NCBI GenBank assembly: GCA_963585895.1
Contig: OY757947.1
Coordinates: 41,539,671-41,603,670, forward strand
DNA length: 64,000 nucleotides
Direction: 5' to 3'
Source: Sepioteuthis lessoniana
Taxonomy: Eukaryota; Mollusca; Cephalopoda; Myopsida; Loliginidae
Both the position numbers and the translations under genes were made by a program. Positions 20,590-31,449 of the stretch are shown here, piece after piece; positions within the stretch are counted from its first letter, which is position 1; each line of letters begins with the position of its first letter. The notes under the pieces are model-generated. The model did not search any database. It worked only from the letters and a program-made list of their open reading frames with translations, and was not told where the DNA came from.

Positions 20590-21115
20590 AGGTATCGCAT
20601 ACCACAGCCGATGTTGACAGACTATGTGTATATAGAAAAGAGGGAGGAAGAGGACTTGCCAGCATTGAAGACTACAAGACTACACAGAAAACACGAAGGA
20701 GGACTGAATATACAGTCATCAGAAACGATACTGATAACATGATGGAAAAAAGAATAACAATAACTAGGCAACAAAAATGGGAAGGAAAACAACTTTATGG
20801 GCATTTTAAACGACTAATAAACAACATCTCACATGTCAAAACCTGGACATGGCTAAGAAAAGAAAACTTTAAGAGAGAAACAGAATCTCTCTTGATGGCA
20901 GCACAAAACAACGCCGTAAAAACCAATCGTATCAAAGCGAGAATAGATAAGACTCAACAAAATAGCAAATGTAGACTATGCGTGACAGAGATGAAACGAT
21001 CAAACACATAATAAGCGAATGCAGCAAATTAGCACAGAAGGAATATAAGACACAACTGAGTGGGCAAGGTGATCCACTGGGAAATATGTAAGAAATTCAA
21101 ATAATAATTCTCGCA
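20590..21115 (+). pseudogene. R4/Dong-like LINE, C-terminal half upstream of the endonuclease
   Basis: It reads ADVDRLCVYRKEGGRGLASI, the TITRQQKWEGKQLYGHFKRL and INNISHVKTWTWLRKENFKR blocks, LLMAAQNNAVKTNRIKARID and KTQQNSKCRLC. The last is the start of the CX2C…HX4C zinc motif that precedes the restriction-like endonuclease in R2/R4-type LINEs. Bases 20739-20990 form one uninterrupted frame. The endonuclease is cut off by frame changes after CRLC and by the 3' end at about 21115. Its order relative to the preceding piece (3' part first) suggests two separate insertions or a tandem copy. Confidence 0.7.
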
Positions 21116-21289
21116 AGCATTTGTTAAAAGGAAGCGAAGTAGGAAGTCATGTGTTTCCAAAAGTCTTTCAAAGAGGTTAATAATTTTATTCTACTAAACT
21201 TTTCATTTAAAAAATGCATATTTGATTTATTAGTCCTGTATTAAATCTTTGCTGTATATTATGTGCTTTAAATGAAGAATCAATTTACA

Positions 21290-21495
21290 AATAGTCTGAG
21301 AATGTGTGAAAATTATTTTTATAAGATTGGATTACTTGATTTAACTGTGTGAAAACAAATAATAATAGCCCAATAAAAAAAACCCAATAAAACTTAAATA
21401 GAATATTGAAAATATTGTTATGACTACAATCTAATAAATTAATAAAATCTCGGCGTTAAATTACCTATAAGGAGTTGATATGCTGGTAAGAAATT
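21290..21495 (+). repeat. Diverged HVT middle and tail
   Basis: The segment carries ATTTAACTGTGTGAAAACAA, then GGCGTTAAATTACCT…GGAGTTGATATGC, which is a weakened tail hairpin. Confidence 0.55.
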
Positions 21496-21549
21496 TACAA
21501 AAATTATATACGTCGTATATATATATATATATATATATATAATCAGTAT

Positions 21550-21700
21550 ATATTTGAAGTCTACCTGTCGGTTGGTGATCACATATATTTCCTCAGCTGA
21601 TTCACTGACGATGGCATTTTAAGATGTGGGAAAAGGTTCACTTCTCATCACCAGTAACAAGTCTGTCTAAAAAAAAATACCTGACGTTGTCGTGTAAACT
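21550..21700 (-). pseudogene. Mariner transposase, first-aspartate region
   Basis: The reverse strand reads RLVTGDEK just before a stop. This matches the (L)VTGDEKW motif with the first catalytic Asp of mariner transposases. Only about 40 codons can be followed. Confidence 0.55.
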
Positions 21701-22339
21701 ATGAAACAAAACAAACGATTCTAGAATCATTTCGATGGTCTTAGATTGACATCAAGAGAAGAGGTTGAACACATATTTTGCATCAACACTAAAAGAATCT
21801 TACAAGCTTGTTAAGAGATGAAATGAGGGTTTACGAAGCAATGAAGGTTATGTTAATGATTGAATATGATTGATTTATCAAAAACGATTCCAAATTAATT
21901 TGAATGGTCTTAGGTTGACATCAAGAGAAGACGATGAAGACGATTTGGTCTAATTTTTACCAAAACCAAAAAGATTTTTACAATCTTGTTATGAGATGAA
22001 ATGAGGGTCTAAGAATCAATGGGGGGTATGTTAATGATTGAATATGATTGACTTGCATCAATCGATTTCAGAATCCTTTCAATAGTCGTAAGTTGACATC
22101 AATAGATGATGATGATCATAATTTGTATTAGAACAAAAAAAAATTACCAGCTTGTTGACAGAAGAAATGAGGTTCTAATAAGTAATGGGGTTACGTTAAG
22201 GATTAAATATTTCTAGAACTATTTGGACGATCTTAGGTTGACAACAAGAGAAGAGACTGAACACGAGTAAGTCTCATGTTTTGCATCAAAACCTCAAGAA
22301 TTTTTCAAGTTTGCTGATAGAGGGAATAAGGTCCTTGGA

Positions 22340-22620
22340 AGCAATAGAGGTTATGTCAATGATTAGTTATTTCTATAGGAATAGGTTTTCCCCCTTTTAT
22401 CTCTACAGCAATCAACTTCATCATTTGAAAAGAGTTTTGGACAAATACATCCCTTCCTTGGTCAACATAAAAGGAACCATCCTCCATTACGTTAATGCCC
22501 GTCTTCACCCGGCTCAATTGACTAAAGATCAGTGTTAAGTGCTCAAATGAGAAAAATTGCTTCATCTTTCATATTCTTCAGACTTTACATCTTCTTAAGG
22601 GATTTCAGAGCCATTTTGAA
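22340..22620 (+). pseudogene. Mariner transposase C-terminal half (third mariner)
   Basis: It reads QLHHLKRVLDKYIPSLVNIK and GTILHYVNARLHPAQLTKDQ, then (after a stop) LLHLSYSSDFTSS. This parallels the KRP-LVNRKG-ILHHDNARPH and HPPYSPDLAPSDFHLF blocks of mariners. The second catalytic Asp position in HxDNARPH is replaced here (HYVNARLH), so this copy could not be catalytic even without its stops. Confidence 0.75.
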
Positions 22621-24605
22621 TGGTCTTGGATTTATATCAAGAAGTTGAACACGTATTTTGTATCAACACCAAAAGTATTTTACAAGCTTGTTGAAATGAG
22701 GGTCTAAGAAGCAATGGATGTTAATTTAATGATTAAATATGATTGACTTACAACAAACAATTGCTGAATCATTTGGACGGTCTTAGGTTGACATCAGAAT
22801 AGGTTGAACGCGGATCTTGCATCAACACCAAAAGTATTTTACAAGCTTGTTGAAATGATGGTCTAAGAAGCAATGGATGTTAATTTAATGATTAAATATG
22901 ATTAACTTACAAAAAAAAAATTGCTGAATGATTTGGACGGTCTTAGGTTGACATCAAAATAGATTGAACGCGTATTTTGCATCAACCCCAAAGGTATTTT
23001 ACAAGCTTGTTGAAATGAGGGTCTAAGAAGCAATGGATGTTAAGTTAATGATTAAATATGATTGACTTACAAAAAACGATTGCTGAATCATTTGGACGGT
23101 CTAAGGTTGACATCAGAATAGGTTGAACACGTATTTTGTATCAACACCAAAAGTATTTTACAAGCTTGTTGAAATGAGGGTCTAAGAAGCAATGGATGTT
23201 AAGTTAATGATTAAATATGATTGACTTACAACAAACAATTGCTGATTCATTTGGACGGTCTTAGGTTGACATCAGAATAGGTTGAACGCGGATCTTGCAT
23301 CAACACCAAAAGAATCTTACAATCTTGCTAAGAGATTAAATGAGGGTTTACGAAGCAATGGAGGTTATGTTAATGATTGCATATGATTGATTTATAAAAA
23401 ATGATTCCAGAATCATTTCGACGGTCTTAGGTCTTTGGTTGACATCAAGAGAAGATGCTGAACATGAGTTGCTCTAATTTTGCACCAGAACATAAAATTT
23501 TTTTACAATCTTGTTTAGAGATGAAATGAGGGTTTAAGAAGGAATGGAGGTTATGTTAATGATTGAATATAATTGATTTACAAAAAAATGATTCAAGATT
23601 TATCTGGATGGTCTTTGGTTGACATAGAGAGAAGACGATGAACACGACTTGGTCTAATTTTGCACCAGAACATAAAAACTTTTTACAATCTTGTTAAGAG
23701 ATGAAATGAGGGTTTAAGAAGCAATGGAGGGTATGTTAATGATTGAATACGATTTACTTGCATCAATCGATTTCAGAATCCTTTCGATTTCTTAGGTTAA
23801 TATCAAAAAAAGAGGATAAAGACATATTTTGCATCAAAACCAAAAGAATTTTACAAGTTTGTTTAAAGATGAAACGAGGGTCTAAAAAGCAATGAAGGTT
23901 ATTTTAATTATAGACATTTCTATAGATTTTTTTCCTTTATAATATATACTCGAACTTCAAACATTACATTACATTTCAGGCTGGTTATACGACGATTAAA
24001 TTATTGAAGTGCTCAATACATAAAACAGAAAAAAAAAAGAATAAATAAATGAATAAATAAATAAAACAAAATATTTAAAACAATTATGTCATAAAATCTT
24101 TTAAACAGAACACTGATAACAACTATAAATCAAAATCATTTGGATGTATTTAGATTGATATCAAAAGAAGAGGTTGAACGTATATTTCGAATCAACGCCA
24201 AAGGATTTTACAAGCTTGTTGAAATGAAATGAGGGTCTAAGAAGCAATGGAGGTTATAATAACGATTGAATATGATTGACTTGCTTCAAACAATTGCAGA
24301 ATCATTTGGATGGAGTTAGGTTGACATCAGAAGAGGCTGAACGCATATTTTGCATCAACATCAAAAAACTTTACGAGCTTGTTGAGATGAAAAAAGAGTC
24401 AAAGAAAAAAGGGAGGTTATGTTAATGATTTGACCTGCATCAAACGATTGCAGAATCATTTGGACGGTCTTGGGTTGACATCAGAAGAGGCTGAACGCAT
24501 ATTTTGCATCAACATCAAAAAATTCTACTAGCTTGTTGAGTTCAAAAGAGGGTCTAAGAAGAAACGGGGGTTATGTAAATAATTAAATATGATTGACTTG
24601 CATCA

Positions 24606-24725
24606 AACGATGCCCGTCCTCACCCGGCTCAATTGACTAAAGATCAATGTTAAGTGCTCAAATGAGAAAAATTGCTTCATCTTTCATATTCTTCAGACTT
24701 TACATCTTCTTCAGGGATTTCAGAG
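24606..24725 (+). pseudogene. Second copy of the mariner PYSPDL-region fragment
   Basis: ATGCCCGTCCTCACCCGGCT, CAATTGACTAAAGATCAATG and TTCATATTCTTCAGACTTTA repeat 22493-22610 almost base for base. A whole block of the array was therefore duplicated, not only single units. Confidence 0.75.
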
Positions 24726-25185
24726 TCATTTTGAATGGTCTTGGATTTATATCAAGAAGTTGAACACGTATTTTGTATCAACACCAAAAGTATTTTATAC
24801 GCTTGTTGAAATGAGGGTCTAAGAAGCAACGGATGTTAATTTAATGATTAAATATGACTGACTTACAAAAAACGATTGCTGAATCATTTGGACGGTCTAA
24901 GGTTGACATCAGAATAGATTGAACGCGTATTTTGAATCAACACCAAAAAAAATTTACAAGCTTGTTGAGTTGAAAAGAAAGTCTAAGGAGAAACAGGGGT
25001 TATGTTAATGATTGAATATGATTGCAGAATGATTTGGATGTACTTCGATTGACATCAAAAGAAGAGGTCGAACGTATATATTGGATCAACGCCAAAGGAT
25101 TTTACAAGCTTGTTGAGATTAAATAAGAGTCAAAGAAGCAATAGAGGTTATGTTAATGATTGAATATGATTGACTTACAACAAAT

Positions 25186-25650
25186 TGTAATATAATGGTC
25201 GAGGGATTTCGGTTTATGCCTTTGGGTTTAGTTAGGCTGAGAACCATGGGTTACTTAGGTGCAACATTAACGTAGATGTTCGCACGTGCGCACGGGCGGA
25301 GCGGATGTGTCACTCAGAGATGTCACAAGCCCGAAATGGGAAACGGGGCTAGCAAGTACGAAGGACGTCACGCACCTGAAGCATGCGGCGGATTTTGGGA
25401 AATTTGGAAAAAGTTATAAGAGTTGAGACTTGACACCGGACGAGAAGGGTTGACTTTCGCTTGCTCGCGGAGGCCTTGGGCAGGTGTCGCACGAGATGGG
25501 GGGCGGCAGATGAAAAAGCCAGGATAGAAAGATTGTGCCTCTCTCTCCTTATGTCGAAAAACCTTTAAACCCAGAGGTAATAAAAAATTTCGTACCTGAA
25601 CTGAGAAGTCGTAAGTGTTTTTCGTGTTTCGAGATTCCTATTTTCTATGT
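25186..25650 (+). mobile_element. Solo LTR fossil
   Basis: It begins TGTAATATAATGGTCGAGG and is richer in G and C than the array around it. It contains CACGTGCGCACGGGCGGAGC and a TATA-less mid region, then AATAAAAAATTTC near 25580 as a polyadenylation-like signal followed by T/G-rich sequence. It shares its first ~160 bases with the fragment at 9779. No internal region adjoins it. The right end is uncertain because a SINE-C follows closely. Confidence 0.6.
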
Positions 25651-25664
25651 ATACATCCTATGTA

Positions 25665-25915
25665 AGTAGTAAAGTTGGCGACCATAGTCGAGGGTAACCC
25701 GAAGGCTCCCTTTTCGATAGCTACTACACCAAAGTGTAGTGGAGGGCGCTACTCCTTCCCTGGATTGCTCTACCTTACCTTTGATCCGTACCTTATAATG
25801 CTGAGTGTTAAGCAAGGAGGCATCAAGTACCATTTTTTGAGTCTTTGGTATGACTCGACCTGGGATTGAACCCAGGTCTCCCGGGCCATTGGTGAACACT
25901 CTAACCGCTAGGCCA
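25665..25915 (-). mobile_element. SINE-C copy, well preserved
   Basis: The reverse strand reads GGCCTAGCGGTTAGAGTGTT, then GGCCCGGGAGACCTGGGTTC with B box GGTTCAATCCC. The body follows and the end is CTCGACTATGGTCGCCAAC. Both pol III boxes match their consensus. Confidence 0.88.
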
Positions 25916-26004
25916 TTTCGTATATTCATGTATATGGCTATGGTACAGAAGTCCAAAGTAAGACAAGCTAAGTTACTTAACTGCGGACTTATAAAATTAT
26001 GGCT

Positions 26005-26196
26005 ATTGTACAAAACAATCACGGAATAATTTCAATGATCTTAAGTTGACATCAAGAGAAGACGATGTACGCGAGTTGATCTCATAATTTCTATTAGAAC
26101 CAAAGAATTTTACATGCTCTTTGACAGAAGAAAAGAGGTTCTGAGGAGGAATGGGGTTACGTTAAGGATTAAATATTTCCATCTTGTTTTATTTTC
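26005..26196 (+). repeat. Outlying unit of the mariner-derived array
   Basis: One unit (AATAATTTCAATGATCTTAA, GTTGACATCAAGAGAAGACG, ending in GGGGTTACGTTAAGG) is cut off from the main array by the LTR and SINE-C insertions. Confidence 0.75.
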
Positions 26197-26251
26197 TTTT
26201 ATAATATATACTTGAAAATCGGATTACATGATTATCGGATTATATGTGTGT

Positions 26252-27077
26252 ACTTTGAAGTAATCTCCCCCGGCTGCAATGCACTTGTTCTACCGTTCCA
26301 ACAACTTTTGAAAGGCCTCATGGAAGTCCTCTTGAGTGAGCATGTCAATGACCTTCGTCACAGCCTCTTTCATCTCCTCAATTGTCTCATAACGACAGTC
26401 TCTGAGTATAGGGAATAAGCAAAAGTCACAGGGAGCAAGGTCTGGGCTATAGGGACGGTGAGGAACTGTCTTGATGCCCATCTTGGTCAGATAGTCTGTG
26501 ACAAGGATGGAGTTGTGGACTGGTGTATTGTCCTCGTGGAAATGCCACTGACCCGATTTGAAGAGTGCTGGCCACTTCCCAAGGAATCTCTACCTGAACT
26601 CCCTTAAAACCTCAACATAGTAACCCTAACCCTAACCCTTTGGCTAATCAACTCTGGTGTTCTGACTTCCTTACTCCTCCCACACCTCTCAGCATCCCTT
26701 AAATACTCCCTGCCTTCCTTGAATCTCTAATGCCACACAAAAACTGATGCTCGATTAATGCAAGATGGTCGAAAAGCAGTCTGAAGTATTCCATGCGTTT
26801 TTGTGGCATTTTTTCCAAGTTTAAAACAGAATTTTATTGCATATCGTTCTTCTAAAGTGTCAGATTGCGTTTTTGAAATTCACCAGCTGTGACAATCAGG
26901 CTTTAGTAGGGTGTATTCCAATTGCTGGTGTAGCTTTTGATTTGAACCTGAAATCATAAAAATTGGTCAGTCATCTCATATGATGTATAGCAATAACATA
27001 CTGAATTTTCAAGAGTCTACGACAATTTTAAATGCCTATACAAAAAGAGTCTGGAAACTTATTGAATTCACCACGTA
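26252..27077 (-). pseudogene. SETMAR-like mariner with internal deletion
   Basis: The reverse strand starts at TACGTGGTGAATTCAATAAG (27077) and includes the 5' untranslated region and the first codons (the MQSDTLEERYAI-type start). After an internal deletion come TKMGIKTVPHRPYSPDLAPC, DFCLFPILRDCRYETIEEMK and EAVTKVIDMLTQEDFHEAFQ, then KLLER. The third catalytic-site motif (YSPDLAP) is intact, but the first catalytic Asp region is gone. At the deletion joint (26619-26640) lies TAACCCTAACCCTAACCC. The terminal repeat on the left is missing. Confidence 0.85.
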
Positions 27078-27304
27078 CATTGATTCCAATCTGATACGGA
27101 AACATACTACTGAAACCTCCTTCCGCCAAAGAAGTACAGTTGTATGCCCAAACTGAGCTTTAATCAAAGGATGACTGGAATCTGGCACAGTTTCGGGGCG
27201 AAAGCATCATCACTACTAACTCAAAGTGCCCTTGTAGTATAATCCTTTATTATACTCAAAACATAACTGCAACGAAGCTCTTTAAAAAAATGCAGAATTT
27301 AATT

Positions 27305-27682
27305 GTTTTCGTTTGGTTTGTAGGTTTTTAATGGCAAATCTATTTTTATACATATCAACAGCTCTATTTCAAACAATTCAGTTTAGCATAAGTACACAGT
27401 TTTAATGTCAAAAACAGTTCTATTTCAAACAATTCAGTTTAGCATTGGTACACTGGTTATTTCTATTGATAGGAACTTATCAGGCACTACCACTCCGGGC
27501 CATGGAGAAAATGGGAGCGATGGCAATGAAAGGGTACTCAACATTCCCCAAAGTTCCATCATTACTGAAACCTCACGATCAGATTGTTTAGTATCATATC
27601 CAGGACAGTCGTTGGTGGGAGTCTTAACTCTTCAGCAGAAAAGCAGTCGGTGTCTTCTACTGTCCCAACTGACTGGGCAATT
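27305..27682 (-). repeat. HVT composite, short reverse copy
   Basis: A damaged tail lies at 27308-27350 (hairpin lost), two middle units at 27355-27460 and the head at 27465-27682. Confidence 0.75.
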
Positions 27683-28075
27683 TGAATTAAATGTCATATC
27701 AGTACACTAAACGACAAGGGGAATTTCTATGAAATTCATGTTCGATATCAGTGTAAAAAAATTTCAATAATGAATTGTAAATTAAGACGGGACACTCCAA
27801 TTCCAGGAGAAAACAAAAATTGTCAGACAGAACCGGAAATACATTTTTTGATCAGACTACAAATTGAATAATGAAAGTGTGAAAATCGACAAAGTGTAAT
27901 CAGATATGAATTCCAATCTATTCCCGAAATACTTCCTCAAGATTCGTTCTGACTTTTCCCGCCCCAAATTACGATGAAACAGAAATATATCGGTCTCATA
28001 TTCCAGGGGAGATATGATATGTCGATACGAACACGACAAAGAAAACCCATTAAAGCAGGTACCCTTTCTGCTCAT
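27683..28075. other. No gene recognised
   Basis: The stretch is unique-looking sequence between an HVT head and an inverted LINE end. Confidence 0.45.
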
Positions 28076-28077
28076 CA

Positions 28078-28535
28078 TCATCATCATCATCATGTCGCGC
28101 TGGTAGCACGGATATCCCTGACCCTCTCTCGCCACTCCTCCCTATCGTTCGTCGCCCTAGGAAGGTCTTCAGGACAACATCCTGTATCCTCACATAGCTG
28201 CTGAATGTATGTTCGTGCTGGTCGTCCTACCTTCGCACGGCCATGTGTGGGGGTCCATAAGAGTACATCTCTTATGAGTTCGTCCCTGCTTCTCCAGCAG
28301 TGTCCTGCATGTCTGGTTCGTCTAACTTGAATAGTTTTCGTGATAGGAGGCAGGTGGCCGTACAGTTGGTGTCTTGTGGGGTATTGCCGCCAGGACTTGT
28401 TCAAGATTGCTCGCAGCGTTCTTGTGTAATTGCCGTCAATCTTCTTCTCCAGCCGTTTTGTTAGAGTCCATGTAGTGCACCTATATAGCAGTATCGATGT
28501 GACCACTGCCTGGAAGAAACTACGTTTCATTATTA
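28078..28535 (-). pseudogene. RTE-like LINE 3' end, 450 bases
   Basis: A single reverse-strand frame reads MKRSFFQAVVTSILLYRCTT, WTLTKRLEKKIDGNYTRTLR and AILNKSWRQYPTRHQLYGHL, through RRTRHAGHCWRS, GRAKVGRPARTYIQQLCEDT and ERVRDIRATSAT, to its natural stop. A (CAT)n on the plus strand is the element's (ATG)n tail. It is open throughout but 5' truncated, lacking the polymerase core. A (TA)n run lies close to its truncated end. Confidence 0.88.
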
Positions 28536-28560
28536 TAATAAAGAGGCAATTAAATTTCAT

Positions 28561-28566
<6 letters not shown>

Positions 28567-28625
<59 letters not shown>

Positions 28626-28630
28626 TGTGT
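28567..28630. repeat. (TA)n(TG)n microsatellite
   Basis: A TA run followed by a short TG run. Confidence 0.95.
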
Positions 28631-28701
28631 GTATGTGTGTTTATCTTGGTATACACAGTATGTATCTGTCTCACCCTATTTATGTATATCTACATATCCC
28701 T

Positions 28702-28945
28702 CACCGGGCTATTGGTCTCAGGAGTAGAGTGTTCGCCAATGGCCCGGGAGACGAATCCAAAGTCGAGTCATACCAAAGACTCAAAAATGGTACTTGATGC
28801 CGCCTTGCTTGACACTCAATATTATAAGTTAAGGATCAATGGGAGTGGAGCAATCCAGGGAATGGAATAGTGCCCTCCTCTACACTTTGGTGTAGTAGCT
28901 ATTGAAAAGGGAGCCTTCGGGCTAGCCTCGACTAAGATGACTCAA
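28702..28945 (+). mobile_element. SINE-C copy with damaged B box
   Basis: The head lies from 28707 and CGCCAATGGCCCGGGAGACG is followed by a small deletion that removes the GGTTCAATCCC B box. The body and 3' end are normal. Confidence 0.8.
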
Positions 28946-29002
28946 TTTACTCACTTATTTATCTGTCTCAGTTTCTTTCTATGTAGGTATGTATGTATGT
29001 AT

Positions 29003-29085
29003 CATAGGTCCGGATGGTGCATCCATACAGTAGTTCCTACCAGGCCTCAGCTTGGAAGAAATCCCGTTTTATTTTAGCCAAAAAA
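29003..29085 (-). pseudogene. RTE-like LINE scrap
   Basis: The reverse strand matches the KRSFFQAEA…LLYGCTI segment of the RTE-like family over about 28 codons. Confidence 0.6.
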
Positions 29086-29146
29086 TCATATTTACATATG
29101 CTCCACACCTTCTCTATGTTGACTTTGTTTTCAGTAGATGATACTC

Positions 29147-29159
29147 AAACACACACACA

Positions 29160-29204
<45 letters not shown>

Positions 29205-29232
29205 AAATATACATATATATATATATATATAT
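29147..29232. repeat. (CA)n(TA)n(GT)n(TA)n compound microsatellite
   Basis: The block alternates CA, TA, GT and TA runs and is partly self-complementary. Confidence 0.92.
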
Positions 29233-29280
29233 GAGAAAGATGGAAATAAATCAAACCAAGATATTCATAAATAAATACAT

Positions 29281-29530
29281 TATTGGTCTAATGAGTAGAG
29301 TGTTCGCCAATGGTCCGGAAGACGAGGTTCAATCCCAGGTCGAGTCATACCAAAGACTCAAAAAATGGTACTTGATGCCGCCTTGCTTAACACCCAGTAT
29401 TATAAAGTACGGATCAAGGGTAAAGTGGTGCAATCCAGGGCATGTAGTAGCACCTTCCCCTACACCTCAGTGTAGTAGCTATTGGAAAGAGAGCCTTCAG
29501 GTAATCCTCGGCTACGGTCGCTAACTTTCT
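29281..29530 (+). mobile_element. SINE-C copy
   Basis: The order is head TATTGGTCTAATGAGTAGAG, B box GGTTCAATCCC, body, and CTCGGCTACGGTCGCTAAC at the end. Confidence 0.85.
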
Positions 29531-29548
29531 ATACTTATATAAACCAAA

Positions 29549-29549
<1 letters not shown>

Positions 29550-29579
<30 letters not shown>

Positions 29580-29620
29580 GAGAGAGAGGGGGGAAAGAGA
29601 GGGAAAGAGAGAGAGAGAGA
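29550..29620. repeat. (CA)n(TA)n(GA)n compound microsatellite
   Basis: Three dinucleotide runs in series, directly before an HVT tail. Confidence 0.9.
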
Positions 29621-30206
29621 TGGTTTGGTTTGGTTTGGTTTGTTGGGTTTTATGGCATATCAACCTTTGTAGGTTATTTAACGCCAAATCCATTTTTATG
29701 TAAATAATCTGTTCTATTTAAAACAATTCAGTTTAGCATCAGTACACAGTTTAATTGTCAAAAACATTTCTATTTCAAACTATTCAAGCAGTTATATGTA
29801 ACAATTCAGTTAAGTGTAAATACAGTTTTAATGTAAAAAAACAGTTCTATTTCAAATAATTCAGTTAAGCATAATCACGTAGTTTAAATGTAAGTACGGT
29901 TTAATTGTCAAAAGCATTTCTATTTCAAGCGATTCAATTTACTCAAACAATTCATTTTAGCATAAGTATGCTGTTAGTTCTATTTAACCCATAGATAGGG
30001 CCCTATCAGGTGCTACCACTCCGGGCCAGAGTGGACCTGGGAGCAATGGCAATGAAGGGGTACTCTGCATTCCCCAAAGCTCCAGCACTGCTGGAACCTC
30101 GCCATCAGATTGTTTAGTGTCATATCCAGGACACTTGTTTGCCGGGGGGTGTCTTACCCCTCTGCAGTGGTGCAGTCAGTGTATTCTACAGCCCCAACTG
30201 ACTGGG

Positions 30207-30207
<1 letters not shown>
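29621..30207 (-). repeat. HVT composite, complete reverse copy
   Basis: A (GGTTT)n-like end at 29621-29642 is the CCAAACC-rich 3' end inverted. The hairpin lies at 29650-29690, about five middle units follow to 29985, and the head occupies 29986-30207 with intact landmarks. It is suitable as a type copy. Confidence 0.85.

Positions 30208-30253
<46 letters not shown>
30207..30253. repeat. (AG)n microsatellite
   Basis: An AG run abutting the HVT head edge. Confidence 0.95.
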
Positions 30254-30259
<6 letters not shown>

Positions 30260-30297
30260 AATTGTTGAAACTAAAGTATATATACATGCTTTGTTTT

Positions 30298-30535
30298 CTT
30301 TATTTTATAGCTAATAAACTTTCGTGGGTTATTTGATGCCACATCCATGCTGGTACAAGAAGAATAATAGTCCTCTTAGAGGGATTTGAACTAACAAAGA
30401 TAGATAGATAGATAGACAGATAGATAGATTGGTTTTCTTTGTTTGTTTAATAGCATATCAACCTTCGTGGGTTATTTAATGTCAAAACCATGCTTCTAGA
30501 AGAACAGTACTTGTAGTCATAGATTGATTTGAACA
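30298..30535 (-). mobile_element. Two SINE-A 3'-end pieces
   Basis: TTTCGTGGGTTATTTGATGC and CTTCGTGGGTTATTTAATGT are inverted SINE-A tails, each followed by the CATGCTTCTAGAAGAACAGT region. A (GATA)n run lies between them. Confidence 0.55.
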
Positions 30536-30536
30536 G

Positions 30537-30550
30537 AATGATATATATAT

Positions 30551-30601
<51 letters not shown>

Positions 30602-30602
30602 T
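30537..30602. repeat. (TA)n(CA)n(TA)n(GA)n microsatellite
   Basis: A compound dinucleotide block. Confidence 0.9.
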
Positions 30603-30605
30603 ATG

Positions 30606-30800
30606 AATTGGTTTGGTTTACTTGTTTAATATCCATCTGCGCGGGTTATTTATTGCCAAAGCCATCTTTGGTAGAACAGCAAAATTGGAGGATAAAGTGG
30701 TTCATACCTTTTGCAAGGGAATTAGTCACAAGTGAATTCAAGTGCTTGACTAGAATTCGAACCTGATTACTACGATGTCACAGTTCAGCTACTTCGCTTC
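30606..30800 (-). mobile_element. SINE-A copy, diverged
   Basis: The reverse strand shows the GTAGTAATCAGGTTCGAATT B-box region, the CCTTGCAAAAGGTATGAACC core and the tail. The A box is not recognisable. Confidence 0.6.
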
Positions 30801-31425
30801 TTTATACACGGTGAAGTGGTTTCAAGTATTCTAACACTCATAATACTATTTAACATTAATCATTTGTTTGCACACAGTTAAATGGTTTCAAGTATTCCTA
30901 TCTAACGCTAATAATTCCTTTTAATATTAATCATTTTTATGCACACCGTAAAATAGTTTCAAGTATTCCTACCTAACGCTAATAATTCTATTTAATATTA
31001 ATCATTTGTATGCACGCAGTTAAATGGTTTCAAGTATTCCTATCTAACACTAAAAATTCTATTTAATATTAATCATTTGTTTGTACGCAGTTAAATGGTT
31101 TCAAGTATTCCTATCTAACACTAATAATTCTATTCAATATTAATCCCTTTTTTGTACACAGTGAAATTGTTTTAAGCATAGTAAATGATTAAATTGTTCT
31201 ATTTGGCTCATAAATTGTGCCCTAACTGGTACTACCACTCTGGAACAAAGTGGACATGGGAATAATATGCAATAAATGGGCATTCCACCTTCCTCAAAGC
31301 GTCAGGATTGGAACATCAACATTAGATCGTTTAGTGTTATACCCAAGACACTAATTGTTCGGTGGCGGTCTCACCCCTCTGCAGAAATGTAGTCGCCAAA
31401 TTCTATTCTCCCAGCCAACTGGGCT
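30800..31425 (-). repeat. HVT composite with second-type middle
   Basis: The middle at 30805-31190 is about five units of ~68 bases (TTTCAAGTATTCCTATCTAA, ATTTAATATTAATCATTTGT). The diverged head lies at 31200-31425 (GCCCAGTTGGCTGGGAG on the reverse strand). No tail is present. Confidence 0.75.
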
Positions 31426-31449
31426 CGCTTTTTGTCTTAGAATTTTTAT

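Larger units (their letters stand above)
21711..25185 (+). repeat. ~170-bp array derived from a mariner transposase 3' end
   Basis: About 18 diverged units carry (A/G)ATCATTTGGACGGTCTTAG, GTTGACATCA, TTTGCATCAACACCAAAA, TTTTACAAGCTTGTTGA and AAGAAGCAATGG.GGTTATGT, spaced 150-180 bases apart. Read in the right frames a unit gives FQNHFDGLRLTSREEVEHIF then ASTLKESYKLV and RSNEGYVND. That corresponds to the SLQN-L-G-------FFASKPKEFY--GI--L--RW--VI--NG-YI end of mariner transposases. Two units still carry more of the transposase (22281-22620, 24606-24725). There is no open frame through the array. Confidence 0.7.
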
